Notes under the pieces: generated by a model
What the model saw: the letters and a program-made list of their open reading frames with translations, nothing else
What the model was told of the DNA's origin: nothing
Databases searched by the model: none
Source of the DNA: Lunularia cruciata
Lineage: Eukaryota > Streptophyta > Marchantiopsida > Lunulariales > Lunulariaceae
Assembly: GCA_948567375.1 (NCBI GenBank)
Contig: OX419758.1
Span: forward strand, 16,435,001 to 16,499,000
DNA length: 64,000 bases
Direction: 5' to 3'
Translations under genes and position numbers: made by a program
Shown here: piece by piece, positions 49,209-59,913 of the stretch
How the letters are laid out: the number at the start of each line of letters is the position of its first letter
How positions within the stretch are numbered: position 1 is the first letter of the stretch

Positions 49209-49345
49209 ATAACAAGAAGGATTTCCCATCCTTCTTGTTATCCTCGTTATCCTTGTTAAGGTTTAGGGTGTCATCAAGCCGTACAAGGATAAAACTTAAG
49301 AGCTATAATGGGGACGAAGGTCCAGTTAGGGTTAGCTCGTCTCCA
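49209..49345. mobile_element. LINE-like 3' tail remnant with fold-back end
   Basis: A perfect 14-bp hairpin, ATAACAAGAAGGAT (49209-49222) and ATCCTTCTTGTTAT (49228-49241), is followed by GTCATCAAGCCGTACAAGG, TAAAACTTAAGAG, AATGGGG and TTAGGGTTAG. That order matches the minus-strand tail at 1810-1880. The hairpin arms are the CATCCTTCTTGTTATCC tail end in both orientations, as if two tails had fused. Confidence 0.5.
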
Positions 49346-52300
49346 TAAAATACGCTCTGAATCACTCCTATAGATTACCTTTGCCTCAGTGTGTGCAGTC
49401 GTGCAATTAATTTGTTTGCCGACCTGTGGAGCATCTTCACGCAGAGGCGTTCACGTTATAGAGTTCTAGAGCTCGTGCTTTAACCTGCTACAGTACCAGA
49501 TACCTTATACTGTGCTTTAATCTCCAATTTCTTTCCAAATACGCTCAACGATTTTAACAGTACAAAATCTGGCAATCTGCAGATAACCATTTATATTCTG
49601 ACAGGAATATGCCTTGCACCTTCTATTCGATTGTCTTCGCCATCGCTTAACTTCATGACTTTTCAAAGTATCTTTATCAGCTAGCCAAAGGTCCAGAAGT
49701 CATAGCACCTTTGCCAGAGTTCTGTCTATGCTAATGTAAAATGGAGTTAACCTCCAGAATGACTCGCTAGAATTTCCGGGGAACTGTTGCTCGAATTTCC
49801 GACGAACTTCCGGCTGTGGGACTTGGTGTGGAATCCCTCGGATTATGATGACCAAGTGACCTGCCGACTGTCAATCCAACGAAAAATGTAAACCGCGCAC
49901 AATGGCTAGGAAGACCACATCAAGCTGTACAAGGAAGACCAAGGGATGACACGCGCTAAGCTTCGCAAATAGAGCCTGAACTTTCGTAATATATCTCCAC
50001 GAGTTTTATGCACTTACCAAAATATATTAATGTACACTACGTTGCCTTCCTTGTCAGAAACTGATCAAGTACTTAATCTACCCGTAGAGTGAATAGCAAT
50101 GAAACCCTCTGTAAGATGACGAGTTTCTGAGACAGTTTCTATGACCGTAGCCGAATTGCTGAATGGCTACATAGTTTGTCACATGGAGCATTCTCCCCAA
50201 TCCCAGGTCCCAGTCGAGACTTCATTTTGTCCAGTCCAATATCAGCAGGAAAGTCTTATAACAGTGGAAGTGCCGAGTAAGTGACAACACGTAGAGTTTC
50301 AGGTCTCGAATTGAGGACTCTTTTACACTGCAAAGTGTGGAAGTAATATTTCTTTGATGCAACGTGTTTAAATCAGCAATACGACTGTAACTCTAACGGG
50401 TAGTTACGTACTCAGGGAACATGTTAGAGCGTAATAACTCTAAGACTTATCTTTGCTGTAATACAGTGTAGCATAAAGGAAGTGACCACGTTTCCTCCAA
50501 CTTGTGGTGCAAGAAAAATTTTCAAACCTGTGGTGCAAACGAAGTATGAAGTAGTATGAAGCGTGATGCAAGTTTCATTATAAAACTCCCTAGTGGAAGT
50601 AAGGAGTTTTGATGACGAAAACTTGCAACTTGAATAGCCTTCACAGGGCTTATTGTGTAAAGAGATGAAGAAAGAGGCAATTAGGTCTCCATCGGGCAAA
50701 ACGCATGGAGGACAATACTGCTCCTATATTCCAGGGAAAGATGTCGATAAATTCCCCACTCACACAATGTCTGGAAACATGAACAACACCATGGACACCA
50801 TGTACTGATCGTGCTTGATGAAGTTCCCTGCATGATAAAAAGTTATTGCCACGGCTTTCTCTAAATTGACAGAAGGTGACTGAAAAATGCAAGAAGCAGT
50901 GAATCAACAAACCAGACGCGTGTGGGGTGACTCAATGCTCGTAGACAGCAAAAATGACTCGACTCCGACATTTTCAAAAGCACAATATAATCAACTTGCG
51001 GTTAGCGATAGATATGAGGCAATGTGACGCATCACAAATTCCGAATATGCTCAATTCACGTAGAGGAAATAATATTGGAAACCTTTCCTTGATCGCGCTG
51101 ACAGTCAACCGGACAATCTCACACCACTCATGGTCCAAAAGAACCAATACCGATATACTCATATACCGGTAGAAATATGTCTGCAACGAGAGAAATGATT
51201 CAAATCAAAGCGACCACGCAGAAGTCTGTTGCTCCTCGAAGCAAAACAGAACGAAGCCCCGAAGGAAACTGGCAACCACCGTACCACGGTGGCTTCTCAG
51301 TGTCCCACTTGCCAGATGCTGCTGGAATTGCCAGTTGACCAGAATCGCCAGACAAGTTGGGCCCAGACCGCGGCCGCGCCTCGATTCCTCGTCAGTGTGT
51401 CAGCGTATCTCTGGCCGAGAAACCAAGGAAACTCGGATAGACTCGTGCAATTTGCAATCTTGTGTCAGGGTTTTACTCAACCCAACCCGCCACTCTCATC
51501 GACACCTCACCCATCAAAATGTACTTAACCCGACCTCCAACACAGTTCAAGGACGCCTTGGGTCCTTTCTGTGGGAGCCGCGAAACCACTGGTGTTTCTT
51601 CGGGTCATACGCCTCACCGCTCGCAATGTGAAATCTTTAAAGTGGTTTCGGACTCGGCTGACTAGTAAAACGGTGGTATTCTATTGACTCAAACCTGGTT
51701 CGATTACCAAACCAAGGTTTTGGTTCTACTTCAACATAGCCTTAGGGTCGCTCATTAGTTCCTTGCCGGCGCTACTTAACGACCACCGGTTAAGCGCCAC
51801 ACTCAAGAGGCTACGAGCAGACGTGGATCTGGTGGTGGAGGGTCCGAATCCTCGTTCTGTACTCTGCAAAACGTTTTCCTACTTTTCGAAGAAGATTCGC
51901 ATTGAAAGTTTTTGGGTCACTAGTGGAATCTGTGCTGGACCCCCCCCCTGACATTCCGCCCTCCTGTTAAATGACAAAAAACACGTTGTTTGGATAAGAT
52001 AAGTTCTCAGAAGACGTCCTTTAGTCTTCGGCTTCTCACTTTCTTTCTGCTCCTCCCCTACAGACCTGCCTCTCACACTTCTTGACTTCCTTTCCTCCTT
52101 TGACTGCATAATCGGTATCGCGAGAAGGGCGTCGTCAGTGGAGGAGACGAGAAGAGAAGAGAAAGAACGTGAAAGAATTCCTCTATAGAGGGTTGTAGGT
52201 TATATAAAAAAGTGATATTCTTTACTATTTTATTTTGATTTGAGTGGTATTTAAATTGAAAGTTACTGACAGGTTTTTAGGAAGATTTGTGAGTGATTAT

Positions 52301-52550
52301 TTTATTATACGAGTTAGTAACTTTTATTATCTTTTGTTTTTTATACTTTGGTTCTATTTTTGTATTATGGTCCTATTGAGTTGAGATATGGAAAGATGTG
52401 AAATGAAACTGAAGGGAGTTTATACTTTTTAAGATTTGGAGCGTTAGCATGAAACAGGATTTGGATAAGTGGATTGTGATTTTGGACATACGACAAGATA
52501 TAGGATAAAGCATCTCATGTTATTATCTTTATTTTAATGCTAGTTGTAGC
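49346..52550. other. Intergenic, no gene recognised
   Basis: A weak LINE tail trace (GGAAGACCACATCAAGCTGTA) lies at about 49911-49960. 51200-51960 is GC-richer with overlapping ORFs on one strand (51229-51528, 51335-51631) lacking recognisable domains. The last 350 bases, from about 52200, turn AT-rich. Confidence 0.35.
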
Positions 52551-52554
52551 TTTA

Positions 52555-52999
52555 GCTTCTTCCTCAATTTTGGCCAAGATCCACTTGTTCCATAATCTCT
52601 TTTAAAATCATCAAAAATAATATGCAGACCATCAGCATTGTGATTTTACCTTTCAAGTTGGTGATAAGGTCATGCTCTCATCCAATAACCTACCCCTCAC
52701 ACTTGATACGCAAGTCCGTAAACATGGTCCTAATTTGATATGACCCTTTGATGTCACCCAAATCATTTCTCTTGTTGTTTATCAACTTGCCTTGCCTTGT
52801 CATATACACATCCACCCTATCGTTCACATTTCCAAATTGAAACCTTTTGTTCCTAACCCATCTTCTTTTTCCTCTCTTGTCCAACCTCCTCCTCCTCCTT
52901 CCGGCCCTTTCAATGATCATGAGGAGTACAAAGTTGATTGTATCCTTACGGGTTACCACAAGGAAGGTTGGTTGATCCTTGTCAAATCTTATCCCTTTT
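52555..52999 (+). pseudogene. Gypsy family A pol 3' fragment with start of chromodomain
   Basis: Plus-strand sequence parallels the C-terminal pol region of the gypsy A element at 59878-60753: FGQDP-like start, FQVGDKVML region, then HIHPIVHISKLKPFVPNPSSF and NDHEEYKVDCIL, where a chromodomain begins. Homology stops near 53000. Frame is broken around 52640-52790. No LTR is attached. Confidence 0.7.
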
Positions 53000-53039
53000 A
53001 AGTTATTTTTCTATGGTTCTCCTTTCTTCTTTATTACAA

Positions 53040-53678
53040 ATATGGCTTCTCATAAGTGGATATTATTGTTCAATCAACCATTGATATACAATATGGAGAT
53101 CCCTTAAAGGACCTCTTTTTCATATGGCTTATTTAGCTCTCTTTTTTGCTTACAACTTTGGTCATCCCAAGTTGTATCTCTCCTTCCTTGGTAGACAACA
53201 CCTATATGGTGGGTCTTGTAGACCAGATTAGGCAAATCTTTGATCAATTGGCTACCAAACTTCATTTTGTGAGCTTGAAAGTCAAGATGTCAAAGTGTAG
53301 CACATAGCCTCTTTAGGCATTCCTCCTCACCTCCATCTTCCAAAGGGGTGTTTTATAACTATAATGTCATACTTATTCTTGGAGAGACAATAGTGTTTGA
53401 AGATTTTGTAATACACTTTAAGGTGTTGCTCTTAGAGAAGATATATTTCATAGGGATAAATTTCTTCTATTAGGAGATCCATATGTAAAATTTGATATAT
53501 TTTCCTTTGATGTTATTCATTCATTATCCTACCTACTTGTATCGTTCCTCTTTTCATTTTAACCTTCTTGTCATGTTTGAGAGCCTTTAATATGAGGAAT
53601 TTGGGAGTCTTTGGTGATATCATACAACAAAGGACTTTTGAGAGTGTGATACAGGATTTGGTTCTTAAATACCAATTT
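53040..53678 (+). pseudogene. LINE-like element, RT core fragment (copy 4)
   Basis: In broken frames it encodes a QYGDPL segment (the QGDPL motif of non-LTR RT), then SLVDNTYMVGLVDQI, where the catalytic (Y/A)xDD has become VDN, then LHFVSLKVKMSKCS. Later come a LLLGDPYVKF segment and GVFGDIIQQRTFESVIQDL, which matches the start of copy 1 at about position 25-85. Copy 4 thus covers the part of the same element family that lies 5' of copy 1. It is cut at 53678 by a gypsy A LTR. Confidence 0.65.
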
Positions 53679-54082
53679 TGTTTAAGATTGAGACCAAAGA
53701 GAGAAATAGGAGAATGGATGATCACATTGGGACACTTGAGTGTGGGAAACTCCAAATGCCTAGCATGAGGTTGAGCTTTGGTACTTAGAGGGAGCATACA
53801 AGGCTATTGAGAAGCTTCTTAAGAAGCTTCCTTGAGCCGCTTTCTTGGAGCGCAAGGCAAGTTAACCAAGAAGCTTCTCAAGAAGGTTCCTTCTAGAAGC
53901 TGCCCACTTGGCGTGCAAGCTAAAGTAGTTGGAAGCTTCTAACTAGAAGCTACCTATTTGGAGTGCAAGCTAAGCTAGCCAAGAAGCTTGCTAGATACTT
54001 CTAGAATATTCTAGGCTACTTTGTCCTAATTGCTATTTTTTTAGCCCTAACTACCTTCATCGCTAAACTCCATATTGTTACA
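53679..54082 (-). repeat. Gypsy A LTR, copy 2 (3' LTR of truncated element)
   Basis: 404 bp. On the minus strand it starts TGTAACAATATGG at 54082 and ends CTTAAACA at 53679 (terminal TG..CA kept). It contains a perfect inverse heat-shock-type array TTCTAGAATATTC at 53999-54011 and further GAAGCTTC pieces. It cuts the LINE-like copy 4 after 53678; the expected target duplication AATTT (53674-53678) cannot be checked because the other end is not in the window. A purine-rich PPT (minus GGGGGAATA) abuts it at 54083-54091. Confidence 0.85.
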
Positions 54083-54667
54083 TATTCCCCCATTGCTAGT
54101 TGGTGATGTCCTTGTTGCCATTAAAGCTTCAAACTCTTGGATAGATGGTTGTTTGTGCATTTTGGAGATGAGAAAGTGGTTCCCATGTGGCATCATGAAG
54201 TGGAAACCCTTTCCAAAGGACCTTGTACTCCATATGTTGTTGACGGTCTTATTGGATGCGGCAATGTGCAAGGATACGATCAACTTTGTACTCCTCATGA
54301 TCATTGATAGGGATGTGAGGAGGAGGAGGCTGGACACAAGAGAGAAATGAAGATGAGTCAAGAAAAAAAGGTTTCAACTTAAAAATATGAAAGACAGGGT
54401 GGATGTGCATATGACAAGGCAAGGCAAGTTGATAAGAAATAAGAGAGATGATTTGGGTGACATCAAAGTGTCCTATCCAATTAGGAGTGAGTTTACAAAC
54501 TTGGGTATCAAGTGGGAGAGGTAGGTTACTAGAGGACAGCATGACCTTATCACCAATTTGAAAGGTGAGATCACAATGATGGTGGTCCGCGTATTGTGTT
54601 TGTTGATTCTAAGCAACAAGGAGATGAGATTTGGCTTGTTGGAGGGATTGGAGATATAGTGGTCAAG
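54083..54667 (-). pseudogene. Gypsy A element, 3' end of pol (copy 2), interrupted
   Basis: Minus-strand sequence matches the pol C-terminus of element A2 (59914-60492): LPLPLDTQVCKL, HMHIHPVFHIFKLKPF, NDHEEYKVDRILA and the region before the PPT. The match runs exactly to ATAGTGGTCAAG at 54667, where the gypsy B LTR begins. Premature stops and shifts break the frame. The remainder presumably continues beyond the gypsy B and A2 insertions, outside the window. Confidence 0.8.
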
Positions 54668-55403
54668 TGTAATACCAAGAGTTAGCCATATGATCTAGAT
54701 GTGAAATTTGGTTTGGTAACATCTAGAATGATGTGATACATGATGGTCAAAATAGATCAGATAGAAGTATCACCAAAAGAGTACTTCTACTAATAGGGCA
54801 AAAACCGAAATAGACTTGAGAACCTTAGAACCAATAGCTAGACATTTGATTTAAAGGTGAGAATTGGCTTGGTAACATCTGGAAGGATGTTACACATGAT
54901 GGACTAAACAGATCAGAAAGAGGTATCACCAAAAGGGGACCTCTACTAATAGAGTAGGAACCTAAATATGCTTGAAATCTTTGAAGGCAATTTTGGAGAC
55001 CTAAATGGATGAATTAGGCCTCAAAAATGTGCACATACCCCCCAATAGAGGAAAGGCTGGCCTTCCCTCCCCCTGATTTGTCTTGTTGAGAGCTTTCCAA
55101 TGGTACCTTACTCACGTGATTCTGAGATTCCTATAGGAAGATTCCCTAAAAGATTCTCTTCGGTCAAATCTTGTTTGACCAACCAGATAGGACCTAGACC
55201 AGACATGTCACCCATCCAAGTAAGTAATCCAAGGGTGGAGCTTGCTGACATGTCACCAATCTATGTCCCTAATCCTATGGTGGAGCTTCCTTGGAGGAGA
55301 TCCTCTTTGCCTATATAATAAAGAGAAGGTGCTCTTTTGGGGCATCAAATGTTTGAGCGTGCAATATGTATTTTTTCTCTTCTCTTGTCCTCGGAGTATT
55401 ACA
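54668..55403 (+). repeat. 5' LTR of gypsy B element
   Basis: 736 bp, from TGTAATACC to GAGTATTACA, with matching inverted ends and a PBS right behind it. Contains a partial tandem duplication of about 155 bp: GGT(A)TCACCAAAAG, CTACTAATAG and TGGTAACATCT occur twice (about 54700-54850 and 54858-54990). A TATATAATA box lies near 55312. It is inserted in gypsy A copy 2; the target-side pentamer is TCAAG (54663-54667). Confidence 0.85.
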
Positions 55404-55404
55404 A

Positions 55405-55416
55405 TGGTATCAGAGC
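55405..55416 (+). other. Primer binding site of gypsy B
   Basis: TGGTATCAGAGC is an exact 12-base complement of the 3' end of plant initiator tRNA-Met, one base after the LTR. It identifies 54668-55403 as a 5' LTR and sets the element to the + strand. Confidence 0.92.
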
Positions 55417-55544
55417 AAGTGTTTTAGTCCAAGAGAGTGGATCACCCCTCTTGGAATAGCACAAACTACTGAAATTGAGTAATTTGAGGTGGAGAACATA
55501 GAGTAATTGCTAGACGTAGGAAGGACTTTAGAAGAGCGGATGGG

Positions 55545-57150
55545 ATGGATGTGCCGGGAGGACAATTTCCCGCACCTAGCTTTGCATTTTCAAACCCATT
55601 TCACATCAAGGTTATGTACATCCAGCATGAGCAGATGAGGGTCTTGCTAGTTTATCACTTTGGTGCAGAATTCATGGACATAGTGATGAGTTCACCAAAC
55701 CCGGTGATTCTACCTGTGGTGATATATGACAGAGAGTTGGATTTGACAATCTACATTCTATTATGATAATATGGATATGAATGTCCCAAATCCTCTCCCT
55801 TTCAACACTCAAGTAGAAATCCGTTATGTAGTGAGACCGAAAGTGATGTTTAGAGATTTTGTGGTTAGGAATTTTGGTGAGGAGTATTATCAACGAGTGA
55901 TAGCTTCTGAGGTCCCAATGGTAGTTCCAATAGTTTGTGCGCCTTCCAGAGTGATTATATTGACTCTGTATTGAAGTAGACATTAGCAATTGAGTGTTGT
56001 AGGAACCATGGATCCGTAATTACAAGAGCTGGTGCAAGGAATGCAAGGGATGTTGAATGAATTTTGAGAGATTAAGATGACCATGGAGACATTATAAAGT
56101 CAAGTGCAGATCCTTAGGAATGATCAAGCCATGCAAGAAGAAGAGCCATCTCAAAACCCAGTACCTGCATTTAAAGTACTTGGAGAGGCACCCGTGCCTA
56201 CGAACCCTATCAATGATGAAGCCACATTGCTACTCCGGATGAAGAAGACCTGCAACATCGAGCCTTACAAGGGGTAGCGTATGATAGGAGTAGTGGAAAA
56301 TTGGATCTCAAGAATGAATCAATATTTCCGATTGTTCTCAACAGAGATCACGAAGCATGCTGTAGACGTGTTTGCATGTGGGTACTTGACCGATAAAGCC
56401 CTCACATGGTATGATGCTTGGGAACGATCTATGTTGGCAGAGAGAAGGGAGGTCACATGGACAGCAATGCAAGAAGGACTGCTGAAGAATTTCCAATCGG
56501 TGGATTCTGTGCAGATGGCTCGAACCCAACTATGGAGATTGAGACAGAAGAATAGCATACAAGAGTATGTGGAGGCGTTTTTGGATCTACAAGTCGCAAT
56601 TACTGACATGAGTCCAGCAGAGACTCTCGACAATTTCAAACAAGGGTTGAAAGAGCGGATTCGCCAAGAAGTCATGGTGCAAAATCCTCGCACAATATTT
56701 GAAGCCATTGCTTGTGCATAGAGAATATCAGGAGCATTAGGTGGAGGTGAAGGAGTAGTTCCACCTCAACATTATCGGGCAGAAATGCCACACATGGGTG
56801 GACCAGTACTGATGGAATTGGGCAACCTTTGATTCCGGGATCGAGGAGCACGACCGCTTCAAGAGGAGCGGGGACGGGTAGAAGAACGAAGAGATGGAGT
56901 CCCATGAGGAGAAGGGACTCGAGGAGAACAACGCCATTGTTACAAATGTGGCCGTATTGGACACATATCTACCAATTGTCGCACTCATTTTCCTAGAGGC
57001 CCTCGGCCTTCATATAGGCGATCTTTGAACAACATGGAGAGGCACATTGAAGAGGAGGAGGTGGAAATCACTTCAGAAAACAAAGATCACTAGTAAATGT
57101 ACCTTGCGGCCTTACTGGCTCAATAAGGAAGCAGAGAAGCAAGGAAAGGA
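55545..57150 (+). pseudogene. Gypsy B gag, broken
   Basis: 55545-55974 contains two short open pieces without recognised domain. 56281-56721 encodes a typical retrotransposon gag core (LTDKALTWYDAWE, MARTQLWRLRQKNSIQEYVEAF, LDNFKQGLKERIRQEV). After a stop at 56719-56721 a zinc knuckle CYKCGRIGHISTNC follows near 56935-56980 in a further frame-compatible stretch. Multiple in-frame stops mean no full Gag can be made. Confidence 0.8.
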
Positions 57151-57191
57151 AGAAGAATAATGTGCAAAGATCATGAAAGGCAACCTTACAA

Positions 57192-59489
57192 TTGATTGTC
57201 GTGAATGGAATCCTAGAAGGTAATCAAGTGAGAGTATTAATCGATCCGGGAGCAACAAAAAATTTCTTGTCTCGCTCTGTTGCAATAAGATTGGGAATGG
57301 ATCTAGAGAGAGATGGGATTGAAGAAGTAGAGTTGCCTAATGGGCAAACAGAGAGGATTGAGTCATTTCCTAAATGGGTAACCCTCTCTATAGGAGAATA
57401 TCAAGAAGCAATTGAGTGGCAAGTGATACAATTAGCTCATTATGATGCAATTTTAGGCATGCCATGGATGGAGCAATACAACCCTATGGTGGATTGGAGG
57501 AAAAAAGTAGTGAGAACCCACCAATGGTCAATCATTGGGGTTAAAGAAAAATCACACAAGCAGAAACTGCCTCTATATGTCATAGAGATGGCAACTATTT
57601 GTAAGACCGATAGATGTTTTATGGGTCTAATAAGAGAAGTCCAGAGTGCACAACTCGATGGACAAATTCCTGAGAAATTGAAGGATGTGGTGGATGAGTT
57701 TCAAGATGTCTTTCTCGATGATCTACCCTCAGGATTACCACCAAAAGGCGAGTGGATCATAAAATTGAGACACTCCCGGGGAAGACATCTCCTTGTAAGG
57801 CCTCATATTGCCTATCACCTCATGAGTTGGAGGAGTGTAAGACTCAAATTGAGGAGATGCTACAAAAAAGGTTCATCCAACCTAGCGTATCACCATATGG
57901 GGCCCTTGTCTTGTTTGTGAAGAAGAAGGATGGTACAATGCGGATGTGCATTGACTATCGGGGTCTCAATCAGCAAATAGTGAAGAACAAATACCCTTTA
58001 CCTCGCATGGATGACCTGTTTGATCAACTCCATGGAGCGAGATACTTCACCAAATTGGACTTGCGGAGCGGTTACAATCAAATCCAAAGGAGGATGTGTA
58101 CAAAACTACATTTTGAACCAGGTATGGCCACTTTGAGTATCTTGTGATGCCTTTTGGCCTCACCAATGCACCTGCCACTTTCATGAGTCTAATGAATGAC
58201 ATATTTTGTCCCTACTTGGATAAGTCTGTTATCATCTTCTTGGATGATATCTTAGTATATAGTAGCACAATGACAGAACAGAAACAACATCTACAAGAGG
58301 TCCTCCGGATTCTAAGACAGAATCAATTGTACGCCAAAATCTCAAAGTGTGAGTTTGGCAAGTCTGAAGTAGACTACTTGGGGTATAGAGTGCGTGTAGA
58401 GGGCATTCAAGTATTGACAGATAAAATAGAGGTCATTCAAAAATGGAATGCCTCAGAAGATCAAACTCAAATTAAGAGCTTCTTGGGGTTGACAAGATTC
58501 TATAGTAGATTTTTCAAGGACTTCTCCAAGGTTGCATAGCCTTTAATGGCACTACTTGGCAAGGGGAAGAAGTGGACATGGGGAACTGCATAAGAGTTGG
58601 TCTTTCAAGAATTGAAAGCCACCTTGCTACATGCACAAATCTTGAAGTGGTATGACCTAAAACATCCAATCAAGTTGGCTACAAATGCATCAAGCGTAGC
58701 AATAAGAGCAGTCCTACAACAAGAGTGGCATGACGGATGACATCCAATTGCATATTTCTCTCGAAAGTTGTTACCGGCAGAGCGCAACTACCATACCATA
58801 GAACGAGAAGAGCTGGTCATTGTTCTAGCAACCAAGCATTGGAAGCACTATCTGGGCGAGAAGGCATTTGTAGTAGAGATAGACCACAAACCTCTAGTCT
58901 ACCTCAAGACACAGAAGGATCTATCTCGTTGCCAAATTTGGTGGGCAGAGTGGCAACAATGCTTCAACATGACAATCACCTATGTGGAAGGTAAGAAGCA
59001 ACTTGGAGATGCATTCACCCGCATGCCAATGGCAAACAACTTGGTGGCAGAGGTGAAGATTAACCCTGAATTTTGGCCAAAGATTTTGGCTGCTACAAAA
59101 ACGGATCCACAAATTGTAGAAGCGCAATCATCCAAAGGTGCCACCAGCACCCAAAGACTCACCTTTCGGGATGGCAGATTATGGATCCCAAATGTCCCAG
59201 AATTACGCACCACCATTCTAGCGGAATGTCATGATTCGGCCATTGCAGCTCATGTCGGAGTGGACAAGACCTTGGATGCAGTCAAGCGCCATTACTATTG
59301 GCCCAAGATGAGCAACAATGTGATGGACTACGTGCAGAGTTGCCTATTGTGTCAACAGAACAAAGCTTCTAATCAAGCTCCTGTAGGGCTCCTCCAACCA
59401 CTCCCCACGCCTACCCAACATTGGGAACAAGTGAGTATGGATCTCATCTGTGAATTACCCAAGACCACTTTAGGGTTTGACTCCATCGT
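57192..59489 (+). pseudogene. Gypsy B pol (protease, RT, RNase H, integrase), broken and truncated
   Basis: Order: protease with VLIDPGATKNFLS (usual D-S/T-G is D-P-G) at about 57230; a linker; RT from about 57750 ([41 protein letters not shown], catalytic FLDDILVYS near 58235); RNase H (YHTIEREELVIVLA, IDHKPLVYL); integrase with H-H and C-x2-C zinc residues (HDSAIAAHVGVDKTLD, CLLCQQNKAS) and the first core Asp in SMDLICELP. Frame shifts lie near 57770 and 58100, and stops at 58537-58539, about 58590 and 58738-58740. At 59489, after SIVV, an LTR of element A2 interrupts the integrase core, so its remaining acidic residues and the 3' LTR lie beyond the window. Confidence 0.88.
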
Positions 59490-59913
59490 TGTAAAAGACC
59501 GAAACCGAGGAGAGAAATAGGAGAATGGAAATTCACATTGGGACACTTGAATGAGGGAAAACTCCGAATGCCTAGCATGAGCTTCGGCCTTGGTATTTAT
59601 AGGTATCATACAAGTCCCTTGAAGCTTCTCAAGAAGCTTCCTTGAGCCGCTTTCTTGGAGTGCAAGCCAAGTTTAACTAGGAAGCTTCTCAAGAAGCTTC
59701 CTTCTAGAAGCCGCCTACTTGGCGTGCAAGCTAAGCTAGTTAGAAGCTTCTAGAAGCTTCCTTCTAGAAGCTACCTGCTTAGGGCGCAAGTTAACTAGTT
59801 AGGAAGCTTCCTAAGAAGCTTCTTAGATGCTTCTAGAATATTCTAGGCTATTTTGTCTTATTCTCTACTTCGTAAGCTCAACTAACTTCGTCACTAAACT
59901 CCATATTGTTACA
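59490..59913 (-). repeat. 3' LTR of gypsy A element A2
   Basis: 424 bp; minus strand TGTAACAATATGG at 59913 to GGTCTTTTACA at 59490, perfect TG..CA. It interrupts the gypsy B integrase reading frame; the pentamer ATCGT (59485-59489) should recur beyond the 5' LTR of A2. U3 contains GAAGCTTCTAGAAGCTTC at 59743-59760, four alternating heat-shock units without a gap, and TTCTAGAATATTC at 59831-59843. A minus-strand TATAAATA lies near 59594-59603. Least decayed of the three A LTRs. Confidence 0.92.
59743..59843 (-). promoter_or_regulatory. Heat-shock-element-like array in LTR of A2
   Basis: Perfect four-unit array at 59743-59760 and perfect three-unit array at 59831-59843, with TTCTAGAA pieces at 59762-59769 and around 59701-59710. 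On the element strand these lie upstream of the TATA box near 59600. Position and spacing match HSF-bound promoters; activity is inferred. Confidence 0.6.

Noticed and set aside
51229-51631. ORFs with a CPTCQMLLELP segment
   Set aside because: A single CxxC is too little to call a zinc finger, and two overlapping frames are equally open.
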